Source: Pempheris klunzingeri (lineage: Eukaryota > Chordata > Actinopteri > Acropomatiformes > Pempheridae). Taken from it: 64,000 nt of DNA. Of the stretch, positions 24,801-33,501 are shown piece after piece (within the stretch, counting starts at the first letter, position 1; every line of letters starts with the position of its first letter). The notes below the pieces were generated by a model. The model was given only the letters and a program-made list of their open reading frames with translations, was not told the DNA's origin and ran no database searches. The stretch lies in NCBI RefSeq assembly GCF_042242105.1, contig NC_092012.1, positions 8,065,470-8,129,469 of the forward strand. The letters run 5' to 3'. Both the position numbers and the translations under genes were made by a program.

Positions 24801-25806
24801 TTCATGAATCACTTCACTTGTGTGGAATTGAGTTTAGTCTCTGCGCCTGACTTCGGACCTCCAGGGGCTCTTGAGGGGCTCCCATGAGGATGTGTGAAAG
24901 TTTCATTTTAGTGATGCCTGAGTGTGGTGGGAGTTAGCAGGACACAGTGACTGCATACATTTACTGCTATCTCCAGTTGTTGCTCATATATTTGATGATT
25001 TGCAAGTTGAAAGGTCTTTTCCAGATGCCCCCTCACCCCTCCCCTCCGGTGTTGATGTCCTTACCTGGCCCACATAAGCGGCTGTAGTGATAGGGGTTGC
25101 AGCACACCTTTGCGCTGTCCACTGCGCCGAAGCTGTGGCACTGGCACAGCGCTTTGAGCCGGGCTGACAGCGGCAGGTCGCTCCAGCGGTACATCTTACA
25201 CAGGAGATACTGCTGAGAGATGTGCTGAGCACCGAGCCGCAGCTCCGTCCTCGGCACCATGACGCACTCGCTGGATATCCCTCCTTTGGTCTCCACAGCC
25301 TTCACCAAGGCGTCCAGAGATCTCTCCTTGAGTCTTTTCAAAAAAGCATGAGCAGTGCTCGCGAGTTCCTCCTCCAGCCCCGCATGCCGCGGTGCGCACT
25401 GACAAGAGCCCCCTCCGTCTTTTCTCGGGACCCAATAAGGGCTCCGAGGTCTGAGATCCCATTCCCCAAACAAACAACACGTCACCGTCCTGCTGTCGCC
25501 CTCCTGTCCCCGCCGAGAGCCCCTGTGCTCCGTGACGCACATGGCACCCCGGTCATCGTCAGGCTGCTCCTCTTCCTCCCTCTCCGCGCTCTCCGTCAGG
25601 TCTCCAGCCTCTCCTGCGAGTCCCGGAGCCGGGTCAGTGTGTGTCACCGACCGCTGCTCGTGTCTGTGGAGCTTTCCTGGGTGTCTGCCACACGGACCGG
25701 TCCGTCCTCCCTCACCTCGTCTGCTTCCATCCCGCCCGTCGCTCTCGGTGACCAGACGGCTTCTCCAGAGTCGCCGTACAAGACCTGAGCGTTTCGACTT
25801 GAACAT
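7111..25806 (-). CDS. smad6: Smad6 inhibitory Smad, whole coding span (4 coding exons)
   Basis: Inhibitory Smad that blocks BMP (and some TGF-beta) signalling by binding type I receptors and Smad1 and recruiting Smurf ubiquitin ligases; acts in cytoplasm and nucleus. Exons (minus): 25806-25065, 23208-23155, 22738-22661, 7754-7111; phases join cleanly to about 505 aa (human SMAD6 is 496). Seen: N-terminal [17 protein letters not shown] typical of I-Smads; the TVTCCLF motif near residue 108; a degenerate MH1 (about 150-247) keeping zinc-ligand positions C181, C221/C223, C235/C236 and H240; a PPPPYS Smurf-binding motif (about 250-255); MH2 from [10 protein letters not shown] (about 308) to the C-terminal [13 protein letters not shown] with no SSXS phosphorylation tail, as expected for an I-Smad. 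The start is the first AUG after an in-frame stop at 25878-25876. Oddity: a His/Gly/Ser-rich insertion in MH2. Smad7 is less likely because of the N-terminus and exon structure. Paralogue a or b unresolved. Confidence 0.97.
9490..9535. repeat. (GGA)n microsatellite
   Basis: About 15 GGA units, followed by CA-rich sequence to about 9700. Confidence 0.95.
9573..9700. repeat. Imperfect CA-rich simple sequence
   Basis: Interrupted CACA runs with ACACAAAC variants, a decayed microsatellite. Confidence 0.85.
9840..9871. repeat. (CA)n microsatellite
   Basis: About 15 CA units within smad6 intron 3. Confidence 0.95.
11419..12038. mobile_element. TTAA-bounded fold-back (MITE-like) element, copy A
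   Basis: Both ends carry TTAA (11419-11422 and 12035-12038). The left arm reads AATAATAGCTTGACATCTTG and the right arm ends CCCCAACTATTCCT, an inverted match. Inside are inverted GAGTTAGATGAGAAG / CTTCTCATTCAATTCTC segments, TTAGCTTAGCTTAGCAT against ATGCTAAGCTAAGC, and ACAGCTGGCCTGGGTCTGTCC against GGACAGGCTAGCTGTTTACC. It has no coding capacity. From memory this is a family abundant in percomorph genomes; TTAA ends suggest piggyBac-type mobilisation, which is inference. Confidence 0.8.
12108..12301. repeat. Purine-rich, strand-asymmetric low-complexity block
   Basis: Almost all G and A on the plus strand (GAGAGGGAGAGAGA types), with a short mixed break near 12226-12250. It is pyrimidine on the smad6 sense strand. 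Confidence 0.9.
12740..12806. repeat. Compound (CA)n-(CT)n microsatellite
   Basis: CACACA runs followed directly by CTCTCT. Confidence 0.92.
16510..16528. repeat. (GT)n microsatellite
   Basis: Short GT tract in smad6 intron 3. Confidence 0.9.
19075..19325. mobile_element. Old interspersed repeat with TTAGCATG-type motifs
   Basis: The combination of GTTAGCATG repeats with a downstream CAGCTGAGGCTGATGGGAA segment is one I recognise as a common percomorph interspersed repeat. It includes two tandem 20-bp units (19132-19151 and 19152-19171). Boundaries are approximate. Confidence 0.55.
19685..19715. repeat. (GT)n microsatellite
   Basis: GT tract of about 14 units. Confidence 0.93.
19797..19880. 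repeat. (CA)n microsatellite, interrupted
   Basis: Runs of CA broken by CATATGCACG-like segments, following a CTCTCT run. Confidence 0.92.
20511..20534. repeat. (CA)n microsatellite
   Basis: About eleven CA units. Confidence 0.92.
22661..22738 (-). CDS. smad6: smad6 coding exon 3 (linker exon)
   Basis: 78-nt exon between TTTCTCAG and GTGAGT. It encodes a linker starting [10 protein letters not shown], matching human DSTLSYTETEATNS, then a Pro/Ser-rich stretch ending PRDYT. Phase fits exons 2 and 4 exactly. Confidence 0.94.
22739..23154 (-). other. smad6 intron 2
   Basis: 416-bp intron with consensus ends. No further feature recognised. Confidence 0.85.
23155..23208 (-). CDS. smad6: smad6 coding exon 2 (PPxY linker exon)
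   Basis: 54-nt exon between TTTCCAG and GTGAGT splice sites. It begins with two bases completing Glu248 and encodes [17 protein letters not shown], matching the human [20 protein letters not shown] segment. This linker carries the PY motif bound by Smurf WW domains. Confidence 0.95.
24084..24113. repeat. (CTG)n trinucleotide run in smad6 intron 1
   Basis: About eight to nine CTG units (CAG on the smad6 sense strand), intronic. Confidence 0.9.
24121..24262 (-). promoter_or_regulatory. Candidate regulatory block in smad6 intron 1
   Basis: GTCTGGCGCC at 24221-24230 combines a Smad-binding GTCT with the GGCGCC box favoured by Smad1/5. ATGCAAAC at 24237-24244 resembles an octamer site. Repeated CAGTCAGT units lie just upstream. 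Smad6 is known as a direct BMP feedback target, so a BMP-responsive element is plausible, but the spacing differs from the classic Id1-type element. Confidence 0.3.
25065..25806 (-). CDS. smad6: smad6 coding exon 1 (N-terminus and MH1 domain)
   Basis: 742 nt, residues 1-247 plus one base. Donor after CCAG is GTAAGG. The block is visibly richer in G+C and CpG than its surroundings. It contains an acidic run (about residues 75-85) and the MH1 core [10 protein letters not shown] and [14 protein letters not shown]. The AUG context is weak (C at -3, T at +4). Confidence 0.95.
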
Positions 25807-26580
25807 ACGACAACCTAGACAGTTTTGGATGTGTCCTGTCGGTCCCGTCCGGGTCCCGGGAGATGCCACATCGATTTACACTCGTCGCGCAAGACCGAGG
25901 GTTTGTGCACGGTGCGCACAGCATGCGCTGCCGGTGGTCACCGTCTTCTGGCTCTCCCGCAGCATTAGAAAGTAATATTTAATCATGCGTCGCGTTAAAC
26001 ATCACTAATCGTCTGAGGAAGGAGAAGGCTACGCACAGTCACTGCTCAGTGACCTGCTGTCGCCAACTCAATTAAGCCACAACTTTTGCCAGCCCTCTCA
26101 CAAAGCCTTCAACTCCCCAACACTCTGGAGATCCCGCACACAATCCACAAAGCATAGTTAGACCCCTCCAGGAGCAGTATCAGTTTACGTGAACAGAAAG
26201 AGCATCAGAAACATACATCCAAAAGTTTTCCAGAGTTTCTCCTTGAGCTCCGCGAACCCCCTTGATCCGTAAAATCCTGCCTTCACCCCGAAATAAATCC
26301 TCGCAACTGTGAAATCCCGGTGATTTCTGCCGCAGTGGTGGAGGCAATAATCCCACTGCAGAGTCCCGGGATAAAGCAGAGATGGTCGGGGACTCCAGTG
26401 CCAAACTCCGGGACGGATTCCGTGCTGAGAAGTTGTTTTAAAGAGAGCTGGAATTACTCCACTCTCCACTCCCCTGCAAGTCCTTCTCGGACGCACACAC
26501 ACACACACGAACACACGCAAACACACACAGGCACACGCACACACGCTCCTGCACACACACTAGCGACAATCCAGGCAGAC
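25807..26580 (-). promoter_or_regulatory. smad6 5'UTR and promoter region, CpG-rich proximal part
   Basis: The sequence from about 25,060 to 26,000 is dense in CpG compared with its flanks, consistent with a CpG-island promoter covering exon 1. Upstream AUGs lie at 25871 and 25924. A CA-rich microsatellite occupies 26490-26570. No TATA box is evident and the start site cannot be fixed by eye. Confidence 0.5.
25815..25871 (-). other. Upstream ORF in the presumed smad6 5'UTR (18 codons)
   Basis: An AUG at 25871 opens an 18-codon frame beginning MWHLPGP and ending with TAG at 25815, eight nucleotides before the main AUG at 25806. Whether it lies in the mature mRNA depends on the unknown start site. 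Confidence 0.5.
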
Positions 26581-27262
26581 TAAACCACGTTTACGCGACT
26601 AAGATTTTCAAAGTAAAAACCTCTTTAACTGTTGGTTGAAAAAAACGATGATACTTTTAAGATTGAGTTATTTTTCCTTTTGAAATCCAAAAGCCTTTGT
26701 TGATATGCATGTCCCAAAATATAGAAGCTTAAGGCCCTCTAAAAACTCAAAAACACACAAGTAAAGCGAAGAATTTAAACTCAAAGTTTCCTGTAAGTTT
26801 CCCGGACAGACCTGACCTGAGGCTGCAGGAGGCTCCTCACACAGAACAGTGAAGATATTGGTGTGATAGTGAATCCAGCTGCCTCGCAAGGTCAGAAAAA
26901 GTCAATGTGTTTTTGTCAATGTTATAGGGAAAATTGTTTTTTGCTTGAAAGAATAACTTTGTGCACTTATTATTAGAAATTTCTTCATGACATATGTTGC
27001 ATATTGAGACTTTTTTTTTTTCCATGTTCAGTTGAACTGCTGTAGGATTTCTGACTAAAATACTCTAATTGATGTGGCAGCAATTATTTGGAATTAACTA
27101 ATTGCTCATTAACAACCTATATTTAGTGCCAGAAACACCAATTATCTAAAAGAAAAGGGGGGAAAATCCATTTTATTACACAGCTGTCAGACTTAACGTA
27201 AATATGAGCTCTTATTTTGAAATCCAGATCACTGAGCCTCCTATGTAACTCTGTCTATATTG

Positions 27263-27282
27263 ACTCTCTCTCTCTCTCTTTC

Positions 27283-27340
<58 letters not shown>
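27263..27340. repeat. (CT)n microsatellite, about 78 bp
   Basis: Nearly pure CT on the plus strand, immediately followed by GGGGCCCC. Confidence 0.96.
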
Positions 27341-27342
<2 letters not shown>

Positions 27343-27564
27343 GGCCCCAGAGGAAAGCTCTGGAGCCATTGGTTGATTCCCGCCATCATGTGCCAGTCTA
27401 GACACTTTGGCGGCTTTGTTGCGCAAACGGTTTCAAGTTTCTTAACTCTTAAAGACGCAACATCCTGCTCTGCTCTGCTCAAACTGAAAATGTCCTGCAG
27501 TGAGGTGATCACAGTGAAAACCACACTGATCACGGCTGAACAGAGAGATGATACTTGAATAAAA

Positions 27565-27590
27565 TAATAATAATAATAATGATAATAAAT
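27565..27590. repeat. (AAT)n microsatellite
   Basis: About eight AAT/ATA units with one interruption. Confidence 0.85.
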
Positions 27591-28159
27591 GTCCTCATAG
27601 CCTGTAAATGTGCAAGTTGCACAAGAAAGCACAGAAATTATAGATTAAATCCACCCAAAGTTTAATAATAATAAAATTAACAATAATAATGCAAAGATCT
27701 AAAGAATTATTGATTATTCAGCACCATTATTGTTATCTATTATATTGCCATGTTATTATCATACAGTCACAAAGCGTTCACATTGTACTTTTTTAAGTGG
27801 AGTTTCAGAGCCACCTGATGTTTTTAAGGATGTAAAATAGTTTATGTGTATGAGCTGAGCATCTTGGGCTTCAAGTTTCAGAAGCAAATGAGGACACAAA
27901 GGGTTTAACTGTGAAAGTAATGCAGTGTATGTGCATCAAATTCATCTTTAACAAGACCTTTAGGATTGTGAGTACTTCTAATTTTCATTCTTGAACACAC
28001 TTTACTGCAAATGCATCTCTATTTTTACTACTACTAAAGGTGCATTAATAACTTACAGTATCACTATAATATGACTCAAAATAAAGGATTTGAAGAATTT
28101 TTCTATCTAAGTGTGTGATAATATAGATAATAGATAACAATAAATCTCATATGAAAAGG

Positions 28160-28325
28160 TCTCCCACTGACATCCACTGAGCACAGAGCTGGTGGTTCGA
28201 TCCCCCGCTCCTCCTGTCCACATGTCAAACTGTCCTTTGTCCCAACACACTGAACCCCAGCAGTGTGTGAACGGGTGAATGAGTGGCAAATAGTATTATG
28301 TGTTATATAAATGCAGCCCTTTCCA
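28160..28325 (+). mobile_element. SINE-like teleost repeat with tRNA-type B box
   Basis: GGTGGTTCGATCCCCCGCTC resembles a Pol III B box. It is followed by CACATGTCAAACTGTCCTTT, CACTGAACCCC and TGTTATATAAATGCAGCCCT, the order found in a common fish repeat. A second divergent copy is at 59306-59525. It is not an intact tRNA gene. Confidence 0.6.
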
Positions 28326-28386
28326 GATAGAGGTTGAGTTACAAACGCTAACTGCCAAAACCTATTAAGCATCAGTAGCAAAGAGC

Positions 28387-28419
28387 ACAGGGGGTAAACA
28401 GGGGGTAAACAGGGGGTTA
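28387..28419 (+). repeat. Three tandem 11-bp units (ACAGGGGGTAA)
   Basis: Two exact ACAGGGGGTAA units and one ACAGGGGGTTA. Together with the following GGG they form a four-run G-quadruplex motif. Confidence 0.9.
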
Positions 28420-28755
28420 GGGTATCCCCCAGTGGCACCACGCCAGTCCTCCCACTGCCCGTCTGTGCCAATGCGACCGCCTCCACCACTGCTCGAGAGT
28501 GGCATTTTAACAACCCTACAAGAGTTGGTTCAAGTGGATGTTAGGGCCATAAGATTAACACGGCCGTCCTGGTGGGTGACCGTTCTCACCTCATATGAGA
28601 AGAGGCGACTCTGCGTGTCAGTGGCGTGTCCAGTAAGTTACGGTATGTGTGCTGTACCAAACTCTGCCGGAGTATGTGAGGGACGACAGGGCTGGCTGAA
28701 GAAGTGGGAGTCAGGTTACAATGACAGAAGGAGAGAGTGGAGGAAGAAGAGGAGA

Positions 28756-28758
<3 letters not shown>

Positions 28759-28795
<37 letters not shown>
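28759..28795. repeat. (GT)n microsatellite
   Basis: About 18 GT units. Confidence 0.95.
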
Positions 28796-28797
<2 letters not shown>

Positions 28798-30099
28798 TGT
28801 GGCTGCAGAGAGGTTCACTGGGCACCTGTTCAAAATGTGTTCCCCTGTGTAACTCAATCAGATGCAGAGATGCAGAGAGGGAAGTGTTATGGAAGAGCTT
28901 CGTCAGGGTTGAATGTTTCAGTGGCCACATAAACGCCACTGGGACTCACAGTCGTGGGAAACGTGATTTACTGGTCTTTAAAACAATATATTACCATAAA
29001 GATCTTTTCAAATAGATCACAGAAGTTCGGCAGCACTGACCATCAAACATCAGCCGACGTCATCAGCACTGCTGTCGTTCTCTATATATTTGTATATTTA
29101 TATATATAGTTGTTCCCTGTGACTCATTATGGATACAGAATGAAAAGAAAAAGTCAGATGAGAGTTATTAGCTCAGCTGAGTCATAAATCAGAGTGGGTG
29201 TGACAGACATTCCTAGGAGTCAATACTCAGTTTCACAGAAAGTTGTCAAAGTGAGAACGCAGCAGGTTTATTACCAGGTCAGGCGTGGCTTTAGGACTAT
29301 GTGCATTTTTTTTAATACTAAGATCAAAGGGAAGCTGTCACCACATTTTGTGTTTTGTTTTTGAGTGGCATCTATTGCACACCCTCTGGCTACCCACACG
29401 CCTGCAGCCTGTGGTTCTTCCGGGACGCCAACTACGTTGAATGACTGCTGGTTACAACAGGAGAACAACTGACTTTGCAGCAGGAGAACTCACTTTTCTC
29501 AGCCAATATAGTACACACTGAGGTATCTGTTGCTTTAATGACTACATTTACCATCAATACTGACTGGACGTCCTCATAAAATGTGGCAAAATTTCCATTT
29601 AATACCAGTAACTACTTTCCACGCAGTACCTAAAAACACATATCAAAATCTTGCTGGCAGGGAAAACTTAGAAATTGAAACTTTGACAGAAAAACTTGAA
29701 AAAACATCTGGATCTACTTTTTATTCATATATGTGATATAAATCAACTATGTAATAATAACAGCAACAATGACACTGAAAGGCTCAACCCAAAGTCCAGC
29801 CATGTGGTAATTAATATTAACCTGAGCCTGAACCGATCACAGCACACTCCTCTGGTGGACAAATACAGTTCCTATAGTGTGCAATATAATAACTGTGTAC
29901 ACAGTAGGTGACTTATATACACAGAGGCCAAGTTCAATAACTTTACGCTCTTCCCAGATCATAAAATATGGCAATTATGAGCTATTAAGCAATTATGTAT
30001 GTAATGCTAATATGTATAAACAATAGCAGCAACAATTTTAATGGCTATATTCTTACTTCATTACTAAATATGTTATCTAATACAGTAATTTGATATTTA

Positions 30100-30205
30100 T
30101 ATTAGGATACTGGATATTCATATGACTGTAGCTGACTGGATATGCAACTGTAATCACACTGGAGACAATGACAATAAAGCGCTCTTAAATTACTTGAATC
30201 TTGAA
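30100..30205 (+). mobile_element. 3' tail of a LINE-type element
   Basis: GACAATGACAATAAAGCGCT followed by TTGAATCTTGAATC is a typical teleost non-LTR 3' end with a short tandem tail. The 5' extent is unclear. Confidence 0.45.
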
Positions 30206-31435
30206 TCAATAGTCAGGGAACTATCGAGTCTGCATGACTAAAATTCAAGGAGGACAAACTGGCTGGCTGACCTGAGACAAACCGGCTATTGGACACTTGA
30301 CAAAAAAGCAATAGTCTGTGCAGCCACACCATCATTGAATTACATGTTCACGTATTATTACTGTACTGTGCACATTGATTCCCTAAACAGAAATAGAAGA
30401 TAAACTGTGGAATAAGAATAGAAGAAAATGAGAAGCATTTTCTTTCTTTTTTTAAAAAACAGCTTTCTTCTTGGACATTTTATGGCTTTCTGAGAGAAAA
30501 AGCGTTGTAGGGAGAGAGAGATGGAAACAACCTGCTGGATTTGAATAAAATTTGGTCTTGGTTGGCGCCTTAAACCTCTTCATCTCCTCGACAGCACTCA
30601 AAAATGTCCTAATTAATGTCGTGAATACTTGCCAGCTGACAGCAATATTGATTTTATATTATTGGAAAGTATTTTCTTCTTTGCACTGCTTTACCCTCAA
30701 AGTAGAGACTTGTAAAACTAAACGTGTTTCCAGACCTCACTGTGAACAATTTTCATTGGAATTACTTTCTACTGAAGAAATAGATCCTATAAAAACTGTT
30801 AACAGTTCATTCTGTGGGTTAAGTGTCTGTCTGGGGAGTGACGTTATTTCTAGAAATGTTTCTGTTGAAATTTTTTAATGTAATTTTGATTGTAAAGACT
30901 CAGGCGCACATTCAGTTTTTTGTAGACAGGTGTGTAGGAGGAAATGTCCATGAGCACGAGAGAGCAAGAAAGAGCTCCTGCACACCGTCCTTTTACACTA
31001 AAGTAATTCTGATTCTGAATTTACTCGGCAAAAGCAAAATGCTATTTATCTTATTTATGTTGTATCGAGGGCAGAAATTTAAGAGAAGTATAATTCAAAA
31101 CCTCAGCAAAAAAAAAAAAAACACAAAAAAATCCAGTAAGAAAATATGTTGATTGTATAATTTGAGTGAATTGACCCTTTAACAGAATCTGTGTCAACAA
31201 TTACTACTGACAACATATAAAAGCATCCTGGTTGAGTGTGTGTTAGCGATAAGGTGTGTGTATTGTGAATGTGGGAAGAGGGGGGTGGTGGAGTGTAAAG
31301 GTTGGTGGGAGAGTAGACAGGGTGTCCGGCACCAAACCACCTCCCAAAATAAACGCAGTCCCTGCGTCACTGTGTCTATCCAGTGGCAGACCCACGGGCT
31401 CCCACAGCTCCAGCAGCAGCTCCAGAAGCAGCAGC

Positions 31436-31467
31436 GGCGGAGGAGGAGGAGGAGGAGGAGGAGAGGA
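31436..31467. repeat. (GGA)n microsatellite
   Basis: About nine GGA units after a CAG-rich stretch. Confidence 0.92.
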
Positions 31468-31595
31468 GTCTGGGGCCAGGCGGCCTGTCACAGGAACAAC
31501 ATGTCATCAGCTTCATCGCTCCCCTAATGGCTCTCCTCTAGACCAGAGACATGGCAGACAGTGTGTTGCCCCACCAAGGCGGCAGTTCACTCTGC

Positions 31596-31610
31596 ACACA
31601 CACACACACA
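31596..31610. repeat. Short (CA)n tract
   Basis: Seven CA units. Confidence 0.85.
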
Positions 31611-31866
31611 GACAAGCGTACGTAAACATTCATGCACGCACAAACACTCGTGCCGCCCACTCCATCCACTTACAGGCCAACACTGGAGAGACTCGGAGGC
31701 CCCCTTATGAAAACATGCAGGGGTGCTGGAGATAATGTCTAGCCAGACTTCTGGACACACGCCAGGAAGTCCTCTTAATCTGAGGTCCATAGGAATCTCT
31801 GCAAAGAAACATTGCCAAAGATTAGTAACATTAGCCAGCTAAAATATTTATTTGTTTGGAGCTCGC

Positions 31867-32543
31867 TTAAAGGAATAGTTCACCATTTTGGAAAATACAT
31901 TTAATTTAATTTCTTGCAGGGAGTTAGATGAGAAGCTTGATACCACTCTCATATTTCATATTTCATTTCATATTCCTGTCCATACTTGTACATTTTATGT
32001 CCATAGTGTAAATATTTATTTATCATTACAACATATATTTATTTGCTATTGCTTATAAATTTTCCACTGTTGTTTTCTTTACTCTTCTTTCTTACTCATT
32101 GTTGCTGCTGTAACATGAATTTCCCCCTATGGGACATCAATAAAGAAAAGTCTAAGTCTATATTTGTCTGTTGAATATCAAGCTACATCTAAGTTAGCTT
32201 AGCTTAGGTTAGCATAGCTTAGCCTAGCTCAGCTTAGTTAGGCTTAGCTTAGAACAAACACTGAATATGGAAACAATGAGCCCGGCTGCAGCCGAAGTTA
32301 ACAAAAGTACAAGCACTACCAGCATCTATAAATCTCACTAAATAACTAGATTCTTATCAGATTAAACAAACAAGATATAAGGGCTTAATCAGTGAGCTTT
32401 AGATGTGCTGGTAGGCAGTTTTTAGTCTTTATGCTAAGCTAAGACAAACATAAGAGTGTTATCAGTCTTGTCAACAAAGTATCTACAAGAAAGCACATAA
32501 CAAATATAACCATATTTCCCAAAATGTTAAACCATTCCTTTAA
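31867..32543. mobile_element. TTAA-bounded fold-back element, copy B, with nested insertion
   Basis: TTAA at 31867-31870 and 32540-32543 flank inverted ends: AGGAATAGTTCACCATTTTG on the left and CCAAAATGTTAAACCATTCC on the right. GAGTTAGATGAGAAG and TTAGCTTAGCTTAG / ATGCTAAGCTAAG match copy A. The left arm is split by about 203 bp of other sequence (31957-32159). Confidence 0.82.
31957..32159 (+). mobile_element. Retroelement 3' tail nested in fold-back copy B
   Basis: It ends ATTTCCCCCTATGGGACATC, then AATAAAG and a TCTAAGTCTA tail, the form of a teleost LINE/SINE 3' end. The hexamer ATATTT flanks it on both sides (31951-31956 and 32160-32165), a plausible target-site duplication. Confidence 0.65.
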
Positions 32544-33484
32544 GTATTAATTAAATATTACAGCTAGCAGCTAGCTAGCTTAGCTGCGCATACGTCCACA
32601 TACCTATACCACTAAAGTTATATCTTTTTTATCTGCACAAACAAAACACACAAAAACAAATAAAGCAAACACAAAATGTAGTTATTTATTTAACAATTAA
32701 AAATGGGACAGAACCAGGCTAGCAGTTTTCCTGTTTCCCCTCTAAATGCAAAGCTAGCTAACTAACGGCTAGCTGTAGCTTTATATTTAGCATACAGACA
32801 TATAGTCCACAGCTTAACACTGGTACAAATATTAAGTGTGGAAGATGCATTTGTTTATTTTTGAGGATGCACAGTCACAAAATATTCAGCCCGTGTGTTT
32901 CTTTGAACAAACCTTTGCAACAGCATCTCATCTCAGCCTCCAGCTGTCACACCTTAAAAGAGCAAAAGAAATCAAGAGGCCGTCTGAAGTGCTTTCCTTG
33001 TTAACAGTTCTCAGTCCAGCACACACCCATCCCCGTCTGCTGGACTTCTGGCACCAGAGAGGGCGTAATCAAGCCTCGCTCTCTGCCCTCTCTCTCACAG
33101 TTCAGCTCTAATGCTCCCCCATCCCTTTGAAACTGCACTCAGCTACCCTTTCAATGAATTTCCATGCACTTTTTTCTTTCAAGAGCCACATATTTATTTT
33201 CTTCCTCCCTCTTTGCGGGTCTGACTCTCACGCTCACGACTGGAGCTAGGCGAGCCGCTGGCTGCAGCAGTTAGCTCATTAATCACTCTTCTCCGTTCTG
33301 AGAAACAGAGTCACTAATTAATGGAAAGCACTTTATGACAAAACACAGGGGTTTCCTGGAAATTAACCATTAATCTAGACTTCCATTATAGGTCTAATAG
33401 CATGAGGTGGGCGGGGATGGATGGGTTTGAAATGGTGGAAAAGGGTGATGGCAGTAACATGACGCGAGAAAGGAGAGCTGTGTA

Positions 33485-33501
33485 AAAAAAAAAAAAAAAA
33501 A
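33485..33501. repeat. Poly(A) tract
   Basis: About 17 consecutive A. Confidence 0.95.

Larger units (their letters stand above)
23209..25064 (-). other. smad6 intron 1
   Basis: No coding exon seen. It holds a (CTG)n run at about 24085-24113 and, beside it, a block (24121-24262) with a SMAD-type GTCTGGCGCC and an octamer-like ATGCAAAC. The rest is AT-rich and unremarkable. Confidence 0.7.

Noticed and set aside
24984..25064. Continuation of smad6 exon 1 past the GTAAGG donor
   Set aside because: The linker resumes as ESPPPPYS in the 23155-23208 exon, matching Smad6 in other vertebrates, so the read-through frame is intron.
25807..25869. N-terminal extension of Smad6 by 21 codons in frame
   Set aside because: The upstream in-frame codon at 25869 is GTG, not ATG, and the family begins at MFKSKRSGL.
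25222..25975. Long plus-strand frames over smad6 exon 1 (188 and 147 codons)
   Set aside because: They arise from the GC-rich smad6 coding exon on the other strand. No independent protein features.
28187..28205. tRNA-like B box (GGTTCGATCCC)
   Set aside because: No A box, anticodon arm or cloverleaf around it. It belongs to a SINE-like repeat found twice in the window.
28432..28932. 166-codon plus-strand open frame
   Set aside because: It runs through a (GT)18 microsatellite that translates as a Val-Cys repeat. It shows no recognisable domain and no splice context, so it is a chance frame.
31256..31735. 159-codon plus-strand open frame with Ser and Gly runs
   Set aside because: The runs come from CAG and GGA repeats and a CA repeat. 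No family resemblance.
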